Positions 18,701 to 29,402 of a stretch of DNA of 64,000 nucleotides are shown here, piece by piece (positions within the stretch are counted from its first letter, which is position 1; each line of letters starts with the position of its first letter). The notes below the pieces were generated by a model. It was given only the letters and a program-made list of their open reading frames with translations, was not told the DNA's origin and made no database searches. Origin of the DNA: CBDAPE01 sp965198325 (GTDB lineage: Bacteria; Pseudomonadota; Alphaproteobacteria; UBA828; JAPUJA01); assembly GCA_965198325.1 (NCBI GenBank), contig CBDAPE010000018.1:186001-250000 (forward strand), read 5' to 3'. The translations under genes were made by a program, and so were the position numbers.

Positions 18701-19215
18701 AGGGCATCGCAAATCTGAATCGGGAGGGCCGCGAGCGTGTCGCGACCGCGTTTACTCAGATCGACGGCCATTTCCGCCGCCTGTTCGCGCAGCTGTTCGG
18801 CGGCGGCAGTGCGCGCCTCGCGCTGGTCGAGTCCGACGATCCCCTTGAGGCGGGGCTTGAGCTCATTGCTACGCCGCCCGGCAAACAGACCCGGGTGCTC
18901 TCGCTGCTGTCCGGCGGCGAGCAGGCCTTGACGGCGCTGACCCTGCTGTTCGCGGTGTTCCTGACTAATCCGGCGCCGATCTGCGTGCTCGACGAGGCCG
19001 ACGCGCCGCTCGACGACGCCAATGTCGAGCGCTTTTGCGACCTCATCGAGAGCATCGCCCGCGATACGGGCACCCGCTTCCTGGTCATCACACACAACCG
19101 GATCACCATGGCGCGGGTTGATCGACTCTACGGTGTGACCATGGCCGAACGCGGCGTTTCCCAGCTCGTCTCGGTCGATTTGGGTGCGGCGGAACAACTC
19201 CAGGAAAGCGCCTGA
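15757..19215 (+). CDS. smc: Chromosome segregation ATPase SMC
   Basis: A 1152-residue condensin subunit. The head begins with MEFSKLRLTGFKSFVEP and Walker A GPNGCGKSN at residues 31-39. Two long coiled coils rich in Glu, Ala and Arg flank a hinge near residues 510-680. The C-terminal head has the ABC signature LSGGEQALTALTLLF near residue 1050 and Walker B ICVLDEADAPLDD, with FLVITHNRITM after it. The ATG at 15757 follows GGAAAGAGG. An in-frame ATG at 15634 inside the DsbA-like gene is rejected because the family N-terminus begins at 15757. scpA and scpB are not in the window. Confidence 0.97.
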   Translation: MEFSKLRLTGFKSFVEPAELLIERGMTGIVGPNGCGKSNLVEALRWVMGESSAKQMRGGAMDDVIFSGAADRPARNVAEVILTLDNAERDAPSLFNDFSELEVARRIEREQGSAYRINGRETRARDVQLLFADVATGAHSSGLVSQGEISAIIRSKPAERRRLLEEAAGISGLHSRRHEAELKLRGAETNLERLDDVIAAFEAQLQGLKRQARQANRYRRLSGHIRKAQAMLFHLRWIDMESRIADTTGRLEDANHEVAELTREAAAAATARGQADDALPTLRQAEAEAAAAFHRLEVERDGLAAQEARLARVKQDLETRIQQLDRDLQREQSLQHDATEAAARLDSERMTLARSEEDKVAAEAEAGAAADSAAAALAKVEEDLARLTERIAVQEAERHGLERRLSETAVRRKRIEAEREELSAERVKIEARAGDGGALGEAVDAYGAAKIQRDEAREALDAAQGAHTHAEQAERAARDRLQAAETKRDRLRAEEAALASLLESGGAPSGPPVFDDVVIEAGYEAALGAAFGDELSASIDETAPVHWARVSGEKALGSLPKGTVPLSEFVRAPAALERRLSQIGVVEAVKGPRLRKSLQPGQCLVSQDGALWRWDGYTVAAEAPVAAATRLRQRNRLIEVRRKLKPAEAAMRKAETTYSPAQQALEQGRHAESVARDRFRETDSALTAAQEARDAELEKNAADRSRLEALADAARRLEAEQDESAAGETEAGAAIAALPDLDKARREQAGLRETVAERRKMLADCQAAHSRILRELQIRVDRLAAIECEVSLWSGRAEDATRRLTDLAERRNAAQAEVEALAEQPAAIEERRQALLSGIGEAEARRKEAADALASAEGEANRLDARARDADHALAESREARVRIESALEQARQAQSTLVEQIAEKVEGEPVDLLEIAEIGESDSLPDFEKAENRVERLLRERDNMGPVNLRAETEAAELDGKIAALQGERADLDAAIARLHQGIANLNREGRERVATAFTQIDGHFRRLFAQLFGGGSARLALVESDDPLEAGLELIATPPGKQTRVLSLLSGGEQALTALTLLFAVFLTNPAPICVLDEADAPLDDANVERFCDLIESIARDTGTRFLVITHNRITMARVDRLYGVTMAERGVSQLVSVDLGAAEQLQESA

Positions 19216-19279
19216 CTGGCTCGTCAGAATTCATATTTAATTATTTAATTACAACAGGTTACGCCTGGTGGTTTTGGCC

Positions 19280-19308
19280 TTGACAGGGCGCAACCCTGTT
19301 CGTATGTT
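19280..19308 (+). promoter_or_regulatory. Sigma-70-like promoter for the atp F0 operon with an internal dyad
   Basis: TTGACA at 19280-19285 and TATGTT at 19303-19308 are separated by exactly 17 bases. Inside the spacer lies a perfect inverted repeat, ACAGGG (19283-19288) and CCCTGT (19294-19299), which overlaps the -35 box. It lies 57 bases upstream of atpI. Promoter spacing is ideal; use as an operator is inference. Confidence 0.6.
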
Positions 19309-19364
19309 TCGACCGCTCAAACCCGCGCGGGCGTTATGCAGGCGCCGGGACCGAAGGGCTGGGA

Positions 19365-19721
19365 ATGGCAGAGAGAAAGATTCCGTCCTCGCTCGACGAC
19401 CTCGGGTCCCGACTGCAGAAAACCCGCGACGCTCGTAAAGCGGCGGCGGCACCACGCGGCTATCAAACCTCTCTCGGGCGGGCGCTGCAGATAGCGCTTG
19501 AGATGGTCGCGGCCTTGATCGTGGGCGGGGGCATTGGCTGGTTGCTCGACGACTGGCTCGATACCAAACCGTGGCTCATGCTGACGTTCCTGATCGTCGG
19601 GATCGCCGCGGGGCTCAAGAATGCGTTTCGAACGGCGCGCCGTATCGAGGCTGAAATGACAGCCCAGGCGGAACAGGAGAAACAGTCCGGGCAAGACGAC
19701 CGGGCTTCTGGGGATCGATAG
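19365..19721 (+). CDS. atpI: ATP synthase protein I
   Basis: A 118-residue membrane protein encoded first in the F0 operon. Two hydrophobic helices are visible, LEMVAALIVGGGIGWLLDDW and WLMLTFLIVGIAAGLKNAF, between a basic N-terminus and a charged C-terminus. AtpI helps assemble the c-ring. The GGGIGWLLDDWL motif is typical of the alphaproteobacterial family. atpB follows after 12 bases. Confidence 0.93.
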   Translation: MAERKIPSSLDDLGSRLQKTRDARKAAAAPRGYQTSLGRALQIALEMVAALIVGGGIGWLLDDWLDTKPWLMLTFLIVGIAAGLKNAFRTARRIEAEMTAQAEQEKQSGQDDRASGDR

Positions 19722-19733
19722 GGGTAACAAACC

Positions 19734-20477
19734 GTGTCAGGCGCAGCCGAACATCATGGTCCACTCGATCAGTTTGCCATTCAGCGACTTGTTTCGATCG
19801 AATTAGGAGACGTCGACGTTTCGTTTAGCAACTCGGCCATGATGATGGTGATCGCCGTGGTGCTGATCACGATGTTCATGACCCTGTCGGTCCGCACCCG
19901 TCGGCTGGTCCCGACGCGAATGCAGTCGGTCGCCGAATCGCTATACGACATGGTCGCCCGAATGCTAAGCGACAATGTCGGGCCGGAAGGGCGCAAATAC
20001 TTCCCCTTCGTGTTCAGCCTGTTCATGTTTCTTCTGTTCGGCAACGCGCTCGGGCTGGTGCCCTACGCCTTCACCTACACGAGCCATATCGTCGTCACCT
20101 TCATCTTCGCGGCAATCGTGTTCATCGGAGTCACCCTGATCGGGCTGATTATCCACAAACACCGCTTCTTCATGTTTTTCGTGCCCCAGGGCGTGCCGAT
20201 CTTTCTGATGCCTTTGCTGGTGCCCATCGAAATCGTCTCCTACCTCGCCCGCCCCATCAGTCTGTCGGTTCGACTGTTCGCCAACATGATGGCCGGGCAC
20301 ACGATGCTCCACGTCTTCGGGGGTTTTGTTTTCGTCCTGGGATTCCTAGGCTTCGCGCCCTTTGCCTTCATCATCGCGCTCTACGCACTCGAATCGATTG
20401 TCGCGTTCCTGCAGGCCTACGTGTTCGCCATCTTGTCCTGCCTCTACTTGCGAGACGCGATTCATCTGCAGCACTAG
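19734..20477 (+). CDS. atpB: ATP synthase F0 subunit a
   Basis: A 247-residue membrane subunit forming the proton half-channels of ATP synthase. The essential arginine is in ISLSVRLFANMMAGHTML, and the last helices IALYALESIVAFLQAYVFAI carry further channel residues. The GTG at 19734 is the start, placed 12 bases after atpI. Length and helix pattern are normal. The F1 genes are not nearby, consistent with the split F0 and F1 operons of many alphaproteobacteria. Confidence 0.97.
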   Translation: MSGAAEHHGPLDQFAIQRLVSIELGDVDVSFSNSAMMMVIAVVLITMFMTLSVRTRRLVPTRMQSVAESLYDMVARMLSDNVGPEGRKYFPFVFSLFMFLLFGNALGLVPYAFTYTSHIVVTFIFAAIVFIGVTLIGLIIHKHRFFMFFVPQGVPIFLMPLLVPIEIVSYLARPISLSVRLFANMMAGHTMLHVFGGFVFVLGFLGFAPFAFIIALYALESIVAFLQAYVFAILSCLYLRDAIHLQH

Positions 20478-20532
20478 GACTCGATCGTTCCAACCGTTTT
20501 TCGACCAATCGTCTAGAGAGAGAAATCGAACC

Positions 20533-20760
20533 ATGGATATCGAAGCGGCAAAGTTGATCGGCGGCGGCCTCGCCACAATCGGCGTGGCAGGCTCGGGGGC
20601 CGGTATCGGCATCATCTTCGGGAGCTACGTCTCTGCGGCGGGCCGCAATCCGGCCGCGGCACCCAAGCTCTTCGGCAACGTGCTACTGGGCTTCGCGCTC
20701 TCCGAAGCGGTTGCGCTCTTCGCCCTCGTGATGGCCTTCCTCATCATGTTCGGCAGCTGA
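20533..20760 (+). CDS. atpE: ATP synthase F0 subunit c
   Basis: A 75-residue hairpin of two helices that forms the rotor ring. The polar loop GRNP (residues 37-40) contacts F1, and the ion-binding carboxylate is Glu58 in FALSEAVALFALVMAF. The glycine-rich first helix GSGAGIGIIFGSY is standard. The residues around Glu58 do not include the extra polar Na+ ligands, so protons are the likely coupling ion. The ATG at 20533 is preceded by AGAGAGAAA. A longer in-frame start at 20362 lies inside atpB and is rejected. Confidence 0.97.
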   Translation: MDIEAAKLIGGGLATIGVAGSGAGIGIIFGSYVSAAGRNPAAAPKLFGNVLLGFALSEAVALFALVMAFLIMFGS

Positions 20761-20820
20761 TTGCTGCCAACGGAACCGGGATGCGCCGATAGGGTTCAGC
20801 GCATGCCATCGGAGGATTGA

Positions 20821-21312
20821 ATGCCGCAACTCGACGCCGGTGATTGGCCGACCCAGCTTTTCTGGCTGGCGATTACATTCATCGTCCTCCTGCTGCTCAT
20901 GTGGCGGGTCGCGCTGCCGCGCGTCGGTGCCGTCATCGAGGCGCGCCGCGAGCGGATCGAGGGTGATCTCGCCCGCGCCGAAGACCTCAAGCGCGAGGCC
21001 GACGAGGCCCTCGCCGCCTATCACGCAGCGCTCGACGACGCGCGCTCCCAGGCGCACGTGATGATCGCGGAAACCAAAAAAACGCTCGACGCCCAGGCCG
21101 CCGAACGGAAGGCGAAGCTCGATTCCGAGCTCGCCGAGCGCACGGCTGAGGCCGAAGGGCGGATCCGGGCCGCGCGCGAGCAGGCGATGTCGAACATTCG
21201 CGAGATCGCGTTCGATGTGGCGACCGCCGCTGCCGGCCGGCTGTTGGGCGGCGTGCCCGATGCAGAGGCGGTTGCGGACGCGATCGACACCGAACTGGAA
21301 CCGAAGGGCTGA
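20821..21312 (+). CDS. ATP synthase F0 subunit b'
   Basis: A 163-residue peripheral-stalk subunit. One N-terminal membrane helix (QLFWLAITFIVLLLLMWRV) is followed by a long charged coiled coil. It precedes the canonical b gene by only 2 bases; the paired b' and b arrangement is typical of alphaproteobacteria and phototrophs. The gene is called atpG or atpF2 in different genomes, so I leave the symbol blank. Confidence 0.94.
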   Translation: MPQLDAGDWPTQLFWLAITFIVLLLLMWRVALPRVGAVIEARRERIEGDLARAEDLKREADEALAAYHAALDDARSQAHVMIAETKKTLDAQAAERKAKLDSELAERTAEAEGRIRAAREQAMSNIREIAFDVATAAAGRLLGGVPDAEAVADAIDTELEPKG

Positions 21313-21314
21313 TC

Positions 21315-21803
21315 ATGGGAATCCTCGAAGCCCCGGATTTTTGGATCCTGATCGCGTTCGTCGCGTTTATCGGCATCGTGGTCTGGAAGGGCGGTCGAAA
21401 GATCCTCAAGATCCTCGACGATCGCGCGGCGAAGATCGAAGCCGAACTGGAGCACGCTCGCAAGCTTCGCGAGGAAGCCCAGGAGTTACTCGCGACGTAC
21501 CAGCGCCAGCAGCGCGAGGCGGCGGACGAGGCGGAAGCGATCGCGGCCCAAGCCCGCGAAGAGGCCGAGCGCAAGGCCGAGCAGGGCAAGAAGGATCTCG
21601 AGGATTATCTAGCGCGGCGCACCGAACTCGCCGAGCAGAATGTCGCCCAGGCTGAGGCACAGGCCATCAACGACGTGCGCAACGCCGCGATTGACATCGC
21701 CCTTTCTGCCACCGGACGCATCCTGCGCGAATCGCTCAACGACGAGCAGCGCGACGCGCTCGTCGAGCAGACCATCGCGGATCTATCCAGGAAGCTGAAC
21801 TAG
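21315..21803 (+). CDS. atpF: ATP synthase F0 subunit b
   Basis: A 162-residue peripheral-stalk subunit with an N-terminal membrane helix (FWILIAFVAFIGIVVWKGG) and a long coiled coil with many Glu, Ala and Gln residues. It forms a heterodimer with b'. This is the last gene of the F0 operon; a hairpin follows 25 bases after its stop. Confidence 0.95.
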   Translation: MGILEAPDFWILIAFVAFIGIVVWKGGRKILKILDDRAAKIEAELEHARKLREEAQELLATYQRQQREAADEAEAIAAQAREEAERKAEQGKKDLEDYLARRTELAEQNVAQAEAQAINDVRNAAIDIALSATGRILRESLNDEQRDALVEQTIADLSRKLN

Positions 21804-21828
21804 ATCGAATCCTGGCCGTCAAGATGAA

Positions 21829-21851
21829 GGCCGGAGAAACGCCGGCCCTTT
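21829..21851. terminator. Hairpin between convergent atpF and gcvP
   Basis: GGCCGG (21829-21834) pairs with CCGGCC (21842-21847) around a 7-base loop, followed by CTTT on the plus strand. Its position between two converging operons suggests a transcription terminator. The T-run is short, so it is a weak candidate. Confidence 0.5.
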
Positions 21852-21876
21852 GCATTAGAATCGCAGCGTTCCTAGG

Positions 21877-24786
<2,910 letters not shown>

Positions 24787-24858
24787 CGAATTCGCCTCCC
24801 CGGCTTGCGTGGAATGAATCGACGGCGTTATGGCTCGTCGCTTGGTTCCATCCCCGGT

Positions 24859-25236
24859 TTATTCGATCGTCTCGATGAAATCGGCGTAGGCCGCTTCATC
24901 CATCAGGCCCTCGATTTCACCCGGGTCGGCGACCCGGATTTTCATGAACCATCCCTGACCCAGCGGCGATTCGTTGATGATGGCGGGATCGTCGTTCAGC
25001 GCGTCGTTGACCTCGATCACCTCGCCGCCAACGGGGGCGTAGATATCGCTCGCTGCCTTGACCGACTCGACGACCGCCGCCTCGCTGCCTTTCGTGACCA
25101 CCTTGCCCGCGTTGGGCAATTCCACATAGACCACATCGCCGAGTTGCTCCTGCGCGTAGTCGGAAATACCGATCGTCGCAATATCGCCCTCAAGCCTAAT
25201 CCACTCATGTTCCTTGGTGTATTTCTCGTTAGTCAT
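24859..25236 (-). CDS. gcvH: Glycine cleavage system H protein
   Basis: A 125-residue lipoyl carrier that shuttles the aminomethyl intermediate among the P, T and L proteins. The lipoylated lysine is Lys60 in SEAAVVESVKAASDIYAP. The family start MTNEKYTKEHEWI is complete. It lies 14 bases downstream of gcvT and upstream of gcvP in one operon. Confidence 0.97.
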   Translation of the reverse strand: MTNEKYTKEHEWIRLEGDIATIGISDYAQEQLGDVVYVELPNAGKVVTKGSEAAVVESVKAASDIYAPVGGEVIEVNDALNDDPAIINESPLGQGWFMKIRVADPGEIEGLMDEAAYADFIETIE

Positions 25237-25250
25237 TGGTCCTTACCTGG

Positions 25251-26396
25251 TCAGTGGGAAACGCTCTGGTGATAGTGGTGCGGCACAAAGGGCAGGGTTA
25301 CAACGGCAGCGAGGCGCGGCCGATCGCGCACCACGAGCTGGAGCGCTGTGCCCGGTTTTGCTGCTTGGGTCGCGACATAGCCCATCGCGATTGGCGCGTC
25401 GAGCGAGGGGCCGACGCCGCCGCTGGTAATCACGCCCACGGGTTTGCCCGCAACGTCGAGCACCGTTGTATGCTCGCGTGCCGGGGCGCGGCCTTCGGGC
25501 CGAATACCGACCCGCTGGCGTGACGGCCCGTTCGCCAACTGATCGCAAATTGCCTCGGCGCCCGGAAAGCCGCCCTCGGCGCGCCGGCGCATTCCGATCG
25601 TCCAGGCGAGACCCGCTTCAACTGGTGTCGTAGACTCGTCGATATCGTGGCCATAGAGGCAGAGCCCTGCCTCCAGGCGAAGGGAATCCCGGGCGCCGAG
25701 GCCGGCAGGTTCGACTTCCGGCTCCGCCAACAGGACACGCGCAACCCTGTCGGCATCGTCCGCCGCCAAAGAGATCTCGAAGCCGTCCTCACCCGTATAA
25801 CCCGAGCGCGAGACCAGCGCCGGCACGTCCGCAATCGTCAGTTGGGCAACGCCCAGAAAGCTCAGTCGAGTTGCGCCCGGCGCGTGCCGCGCCATCACGG
25901 TCACCGCTGCGGGGCCTTGCAGGGCGAGAAGCGCGCGATCGTCCCGCAAGGTCGTTTCGCACACCTGCGCGAGGCCTTCGGCGACAAGCTTTGCATCGGC
26001 GTCTTTACCGGCGGCGTTGACGACGAGTATCCAGCGGGTTCCCAGGTTCGCGACCATAAGGTCGTCACGGATGCCACCGGCTTCGTTCGTCAGCATGGTG
26101 TAGCGCAGCCAGCCCTCGGGCAATGCAATCAGATCGGCGGGCACTAGGGATTCGAGCGCAGCGCCCGCATCAGGACCCGACAGATCGATCTGACCCATAT
26201 GGGAGACGTCGAACAGCGAGGCCTGGCTGCGGGTATGCTTGTGCTCGGCGATGATCCCGGCCGGGTAGCGGACCGGCAGCGCGTAGCCCGCGAAGGCCAC
26301 GAGCTTGGCACCAAGCTCCCCGTGGAGCGCGAACAGCGGTGTGCGGACCGGCTCCGGCTCGCGGCTTTCGGGAGAGGCGCTGGCTTCCGAACTCAA
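25251..26396 (-). CDS. gcvT: Glycine cleavage system aminomethyltransferase (T protein)
   Basis: A 381-residue folate-dependent enzyme that releases ammonia from the aminomethyl-lipoyl group and makes 5,10-methylene-tetrahydrofolate. The N-terminal LVAFAGYALPVRYPAGI and SLFDVSHMGQIDLSGPDA are family motifs, as is SRSGYTGEDGFEISL in the middle. Start is the TTG at 26396, with GGAGG six bases upstream. The tandem glycine riboswitch precedes it by about 60 bases. Confidence 0.95.
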   Translation of the reverse strand: MSSEASASPESREPEPVRTPLFALHGELGAKLVAFAGYALPVRYPAGIIAEHKHTRSQASLFDVSHMGQIDLSGPDAGAALESLVPADLIALPEGWLRYTMLTNEAGGIRDDLMVANLGTRWILVVNAAGKDADAKLVAEGLAQVCETTLRDDRALLALQGPAAVTVMARHAPGATRLSFLGVAQLTIADVPALVSRSGYTGEDGFEISLAADDADRVARVLLAEPEVEPAGLGARDSLRLEAGLCLYGHDIDESTTPVEAGLAWTIGMRRRAEGGFPGAEAICDQLANGPSRQRVGIRPEGRAPAREHTTVLDVAGKPVGVITSGGVGPSLDAPIAMGYVATQAAKPGTALQLVVRDRPRLAAVVTLPFVPHHYHQSVSH

Positions 26397-26416
26397 CGGG
26401 TCCTCCGGGCATCAAA

Positions 26417-26449
26417 GACGATCGTCGAGTCAAATCGCACCCTTGCGAT
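26417..26449 (-). promoter_or_regulatory. Possible expression platform between riboswitch and gcvT
   Basis: A 6-base hairpin, ATCGCA/TGCGAT with a 4-base loop (26434-26449), and a perfect palindrome GACGATCGTC (26417-26426) lie between the second aptamer and the GGAGG of gcvT. They could alternate with riboswitch helices. This is inferred from position only. Confidence 0.35.
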
Positions 26450-26456
26450 CTCACCC

Positions 26457-26673
26457 GCCCCCTCTGTCTTTGAACCTGAAAGATTAACCGGCGGCCGCCT
26501 CAAAGGCGCTGTGCCCGGCCTTCCTCTTCGGTGAGGCGCCGTTCAACCGAATACGACAACCTGCTCTCCAGAGTGACATCCCCCTGCGGTCCGTTTGCCT
26601 GAGAGTTTCCGGGGCGGTTGCTCCTTCGGCGTCGGCAAGGCCCCGCTCAACGGGACTGGACCGATCTCTCCTG
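26457..26673 (-). ncRNA. Tandem glycine riboswitch upstream of gcvT
   Basis: On the minus strand two glycine aptamers follow each other. The first shows GGAGAGATCGG, then GCCGAAGGAGCAA (26618-26630) and CTCTCAGGCAAACGGACCG (around 26586-26604). The second begins CTCTGGAGAG (26564-26573), then CACCGAAGAGGAA (26521-26533) and CTTTCAGGTTCAAAGACAG (around 26464-26482). These are the conserved cores of the glycine family. It should sense glycine and control the gcv operon, activating it when glycine is abundant as in known cases. Confidence 0.93.
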
Positions 26674-26824
26674 CAGGGCTCAACTGTCAGTCGTAACTTT
26701 CCTCTGTTTCGGGCAAGAGTCTAGCCGAGCCCATCCACAGGTCAACCGGGTTACGGCGCGCGCGAGCCATGATCACGGCCTTTTGACCTGCAGTGCCGCC
26801 CGTTCGGGGCACGGCATCTCGGAT

Positions 26825-27064
26825 CTAGAGCTTGCCGTGCGTGCCGTCGCAGAGCGGCTTCCTGGCGCTCCGCTTGCAGCCACAGAAGTAGAGCTTGCCC
26901 GCCTTGTCGGCCTTGTGCTTGATCGGCTGAAATTCGGTGCCCGCATGGGAGCCGTCGCAAAAAGGCTGTTTCGCGCTTTTGCCGCAGGCGCACCAGAAAT
27001 AGCTTTTGCCCGCTTCGACTTCGATTTCATAGGGCGCTTTTTGTGCAATAACCGGCTCCGCCAT
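26825..27064 (-). CDS. Double CDGSH iron-sulfur protein
   Basis: A 79-residue protein with two CDGSH motifs: CACGKSAKQPFCDGSH and CGCKRSARKPLCDGTH. Each is expected to hold a 2Fe-2S cluster through three cysteines and one histidine, as in mitoNEET-type proteins. Compact two-motif bacterial versions are known, with possible roles in redox or cluster transfer. The ATG at 27064 is chosen because the upstream in-frame extension has unrelated composition. It is divergent from thrB. Confidence 0.9.
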   Translation of the reverse strand: MAEPVIAQKAPYEIEVEAGKSYFWCACGKSAKQPFCDGSHAGTEFQPIKHKADKAGKLYFCGCKRSARKPLCDGTHGKL

Positions 27065-27251
27065 GATGGTGTTCCTCTCTCCGTGTCGCAAACTGGCCGC
27101 CCCATCCCCATCTTCCTGCAGCGGGGTCCCGTCCTGGAATTGGAGCGGTTTCAATTCCCGCCGCCACTGTAATCGGCGCTCTTTCACCGGGCAAGCGGAA
27201 CGCCGATCGCCAAGCCTCGCCCGAGGCTCTCGAATTCGCTAGGATGCGGCC

Positions 27252-28223
27252 ATGGCCGTGTACACCGAAGTCTCCGATCTCGATATTGCCGGGTACGTCG
27301 CCGATTACGATATCGGCCGGGTGCTTTCGTTCAAGGGTATCGCCGAGGGCGTAGAGAATACGAACTATCTCCTGCTGACCGGCTCCGAGCACTATATCCT
27401 GACGCTCTATGAGCGACGGGTGGACCCCCGGGACCTGCCTTTCTTCCTCGCGCTGATCGAACATTTGGCGGCTGCGGGCGTAGCCTGCCCGACGCCGATC
27501 CACGCCCGCGACGGCGCGGTGCTGCGAGAACTCTGCGGGCGGCCCGCCGCGATCACGACCTTCCTGCCCGGTGCTTGGCCCCGGCGCATCGAGCCCCGCC
27601 ATTGCCGCGAGCTTGGCGGTGCGCTGGCCCGGCTTCACCTCGCTGGCCAGGATTTTACCGCCCGCCGGGAGAATGCGTTATCGGTGGCAGGGTGGCGACC
27701 GTTGTTCGAGGCCTGTGCCGCGCGCGCCGACGAGGTCGTGGACGGCCTCGCCGACGAACTCGATGCCGAACTATCCGTGCTCGAGAAGAGCTGGCCGGTG
27801 GGGCTTCCCGCGGGCGTGATCCATGCCGACTTGTTTCCGGACAACGTGTTCTTCGAGGGCGAACGGCTCTCGGGCCTTATCGACTTCTATTTCGCCTGCA
27901 ACGATCTCTTCTCCTACGATCTTGCGATCTGTCTGAACGCCTGGTGCTTCGAGTCCGACGGCAGTTTCAACATCACGAAGGCACGCCAACTGCTTTCGGC
28001 CTACCGTCAGCACCGCCCCTTCTCGGGCCCCGAGCTTGCCGCCCTGCCCCTGCTCGCCCGCGGCGCGGCGGCGCGTTTCCTGCTTACCCGCCTCTACGAC
28101 TGGCTCCACCAGGTCGAGGGCGCGCTCGTCAAGCCTCACGACCCCATGGTCTACGTCCGGATCCTGCGCTTTCACCGGGGCATTACCGGCCCCGGCGGCT
28201 ACGGTCTCGGCGAGGCGGCATGA
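27252..28223 (+). CDS. thrB: Homoserine kinase
   Basis: A 323-residue kinase of the aminoglycoside-phosphotransferase fold, the ThrB type used by alphaproteobacteria rather than the GHMP type. The N-terminus MAVYTEVSDLDIAGYVADYD and KGIAEGVENTNYLL are specific to this type. The catalytic loop is VIHADLFPDNVFF and the metal segment LIDFYFACND. It phosphorylates homoserine for threonine synthesis; threonine synthase is at 32168-33589. The stop overlaps rnhA (ATGA). Confidence 0.95.
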   Translation: MAVYTEVSDLDIAGYVADYDIGRVLSFKGIAEGVENTNYLLLTGSEHYILTLYERRVDPRDLPFFLALIEHLAAAGVACPTPIHARDGAVLRELCGRPAAITTFLPGAWPRRIEPRHCRELGGALARLHLAGQDFTARRENALSVAGWRPLFEACAARADEVVDGLADELDAELSVLEKSWPVGLPAGVIHADLFPDNVFFEGERLSGLIDFYFACNDLFSYDLAICLNAWCFESDGSFNITKARQLLSAYRQHRPFSGPELAALPLLARGAAARFLLTRLYDWLHQVEGALVKPHDPMVYVRILRFHRGITGPGGYGLGEAA

Positions 28224-28690
28224 CGCAACGCTTGTCCGCGGTCGAAATTCACACCGACGGAGCCTGCCGGGGCAATCCCGGGCCGGGAGGCTGGGGCGTC
28301 GTGCTCGAGGCGAAAGGCCACGTCAAGGAGCTGTCCGGCGGCGAGCCCGAAACCACCAATAACCGGATGGAGCTGATGGCGGCAATCGTCGCCCTCGAGA
28401 GTCTGACCCGACCGGCGGTCGCCGATCTCTACACCGACAGTCGCTACGTCCGCGACGGGATTACCGGCTGGATTCACGATTGGAAAAAACGGGGCTGGAA
28501 GACCGCGGCCAAGAAGCCGGTCAAGAATGTCGATCTCTGGCAGAGGCTCGACGCTGCGCTGGCCCGCCACGAGGTGCGCTGGCACTGGATCAAGGGCCAC
28601 GCGGGCCATGCCGGCAACGAGCGTGCCGATGCCCTCGCCCGCCGGGGGCTCGACGAGATGGCGGCGGGCCGACCGGGCGACGGCGTCTAA
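28220..28690 (+). CDS. rnhA: Ribonuclease HI
   Basis: A 156-residue enzyme that degrades RNA in RNA-DNA hybrids. The four-acid active site is visible in EIHTDGACRGNPGPGGWG (Asp), NNRMELMAAIVALE (Glu), LYTDSRYVRDG (Asp) and HAGNERADALAR (Asp), with the catalytic His in IKGHAGHAGNE. The ATG overlaps the thrB stop, so the pair is coupled. Its stop codon overlaps that of the convergent peroxiredoxin gene. Confidence 0.96.
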   Translation: MTQRLSAVEIHTDGACRGNPGPGGWGVVLEAKGHVKELSGGEPETTNNRMELMAAIVALESLTRPAVADLYTDSRYVRDGITGWIHDWKKRGWKTAAKKPVKNVDLWQRLDAALARHEVRWHWIKGHAGHAGNERADALARRGLDEMAAGRPGDGV

Positions 28691-29166
28691 AGAGCGTCGA
28701 GGACGGCGTCCGCGCTGGTCACGGTCATGACGCCGGGATCCTCCTCTACGGCGATGTGGCTCACCACGCCGTCGTCGACGACCATGGCATAGCGGGTGCA
28801 GCGCTCACCCATGCCCCACGCCGAGCAGTCGAGATCGGTGCCCGTCGCCTTGCTGAAGTCCCCGTTTCCATCGGCCAGCATGAGCATCGAATCGCCGACG
28901 GCGCGCTCCGCGCCCCAGGCCTGCATGACGAAGGCGTCGTTGACCGAAATGCAACCGATCGTATCGACGCCCTTGGCGCGCAGCGCCTCCGCGTTTGCCT
29001 TGAAACTCGGCACGTGCTCCGCCGAGCAGGTTGGCGTAAAGGCGCCCGGGACGCCGAACAAAACCACGCGTTTGCCCTGACACAGTGCCTCGGTGGTGAT
29101 ATCGCCGTCCTCGCCAAGATTACCTAGGGTCACTGCCGGCAGCCGGTCTCCAACCTTGATCGTCAT
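28687..29166 (-). CDS. Peroxiredoxin (Prx5/AhpE-like redoxin)
   Basis: A 159-residue thiol peroxidase. The peroxidatic cysteine is Cys47 in GVPGAFTPTCSAEHVP, the Prx5 pattern. Further cysteines occur in DTIGCISVND, DLDCSAWG and GERCTRYA, and one may act as resolving residue. It reduces hydrogen peroxide or organic peroxides, probably with glutathione or thioredoxin. ATG at 29166 is preferred over the upstream in-frame ATG because MTIKVGDRLP begins the family. Confidence 0.93.
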   Translation of the reverse strand: MTIKVGDRLPAVTLGNLGEDGDITTEALCQGKRVVLFGVPGAFTPTCSAEHVPSFKANAEALRAKGVDTIGCISVNDAFVMQAWGAERAVGDSMLMLADGNGDFSKATGTDLDCSAWGMGERCTRYAMVVDDGVVSHIAVEEDPGVMTVTSADAVLDAL

Positions 29167-29402
29167 GGTCGTTCTCCCTCTTCGTTGCAAATCGTAGCGC
29201 ACGTTATTTGGCCGGATTCACCCGGCGTCCCCCTACTATACAGGCTTGAGCCCTGCTCCGCCCAGCTTGTCGTTAACCCTCTAACCGACCGTTTTGACGG
29301 CCTTTTCGAAGGCCCAGCCCGGCGGATGAGAGCGGCTCGCAGCATCGCTTAGAGAGTCCTTAAGAAAAATTGTTGATCATGGCGCTTCGCAAAGGAGTAT
29401 GA

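Noticed and set aside
17335..19197. 620-codon minus-strand frame
   Set aside because: Entirely antisense to smc coiled-coil and head sequence, whose motifs are intact on the plus strand.
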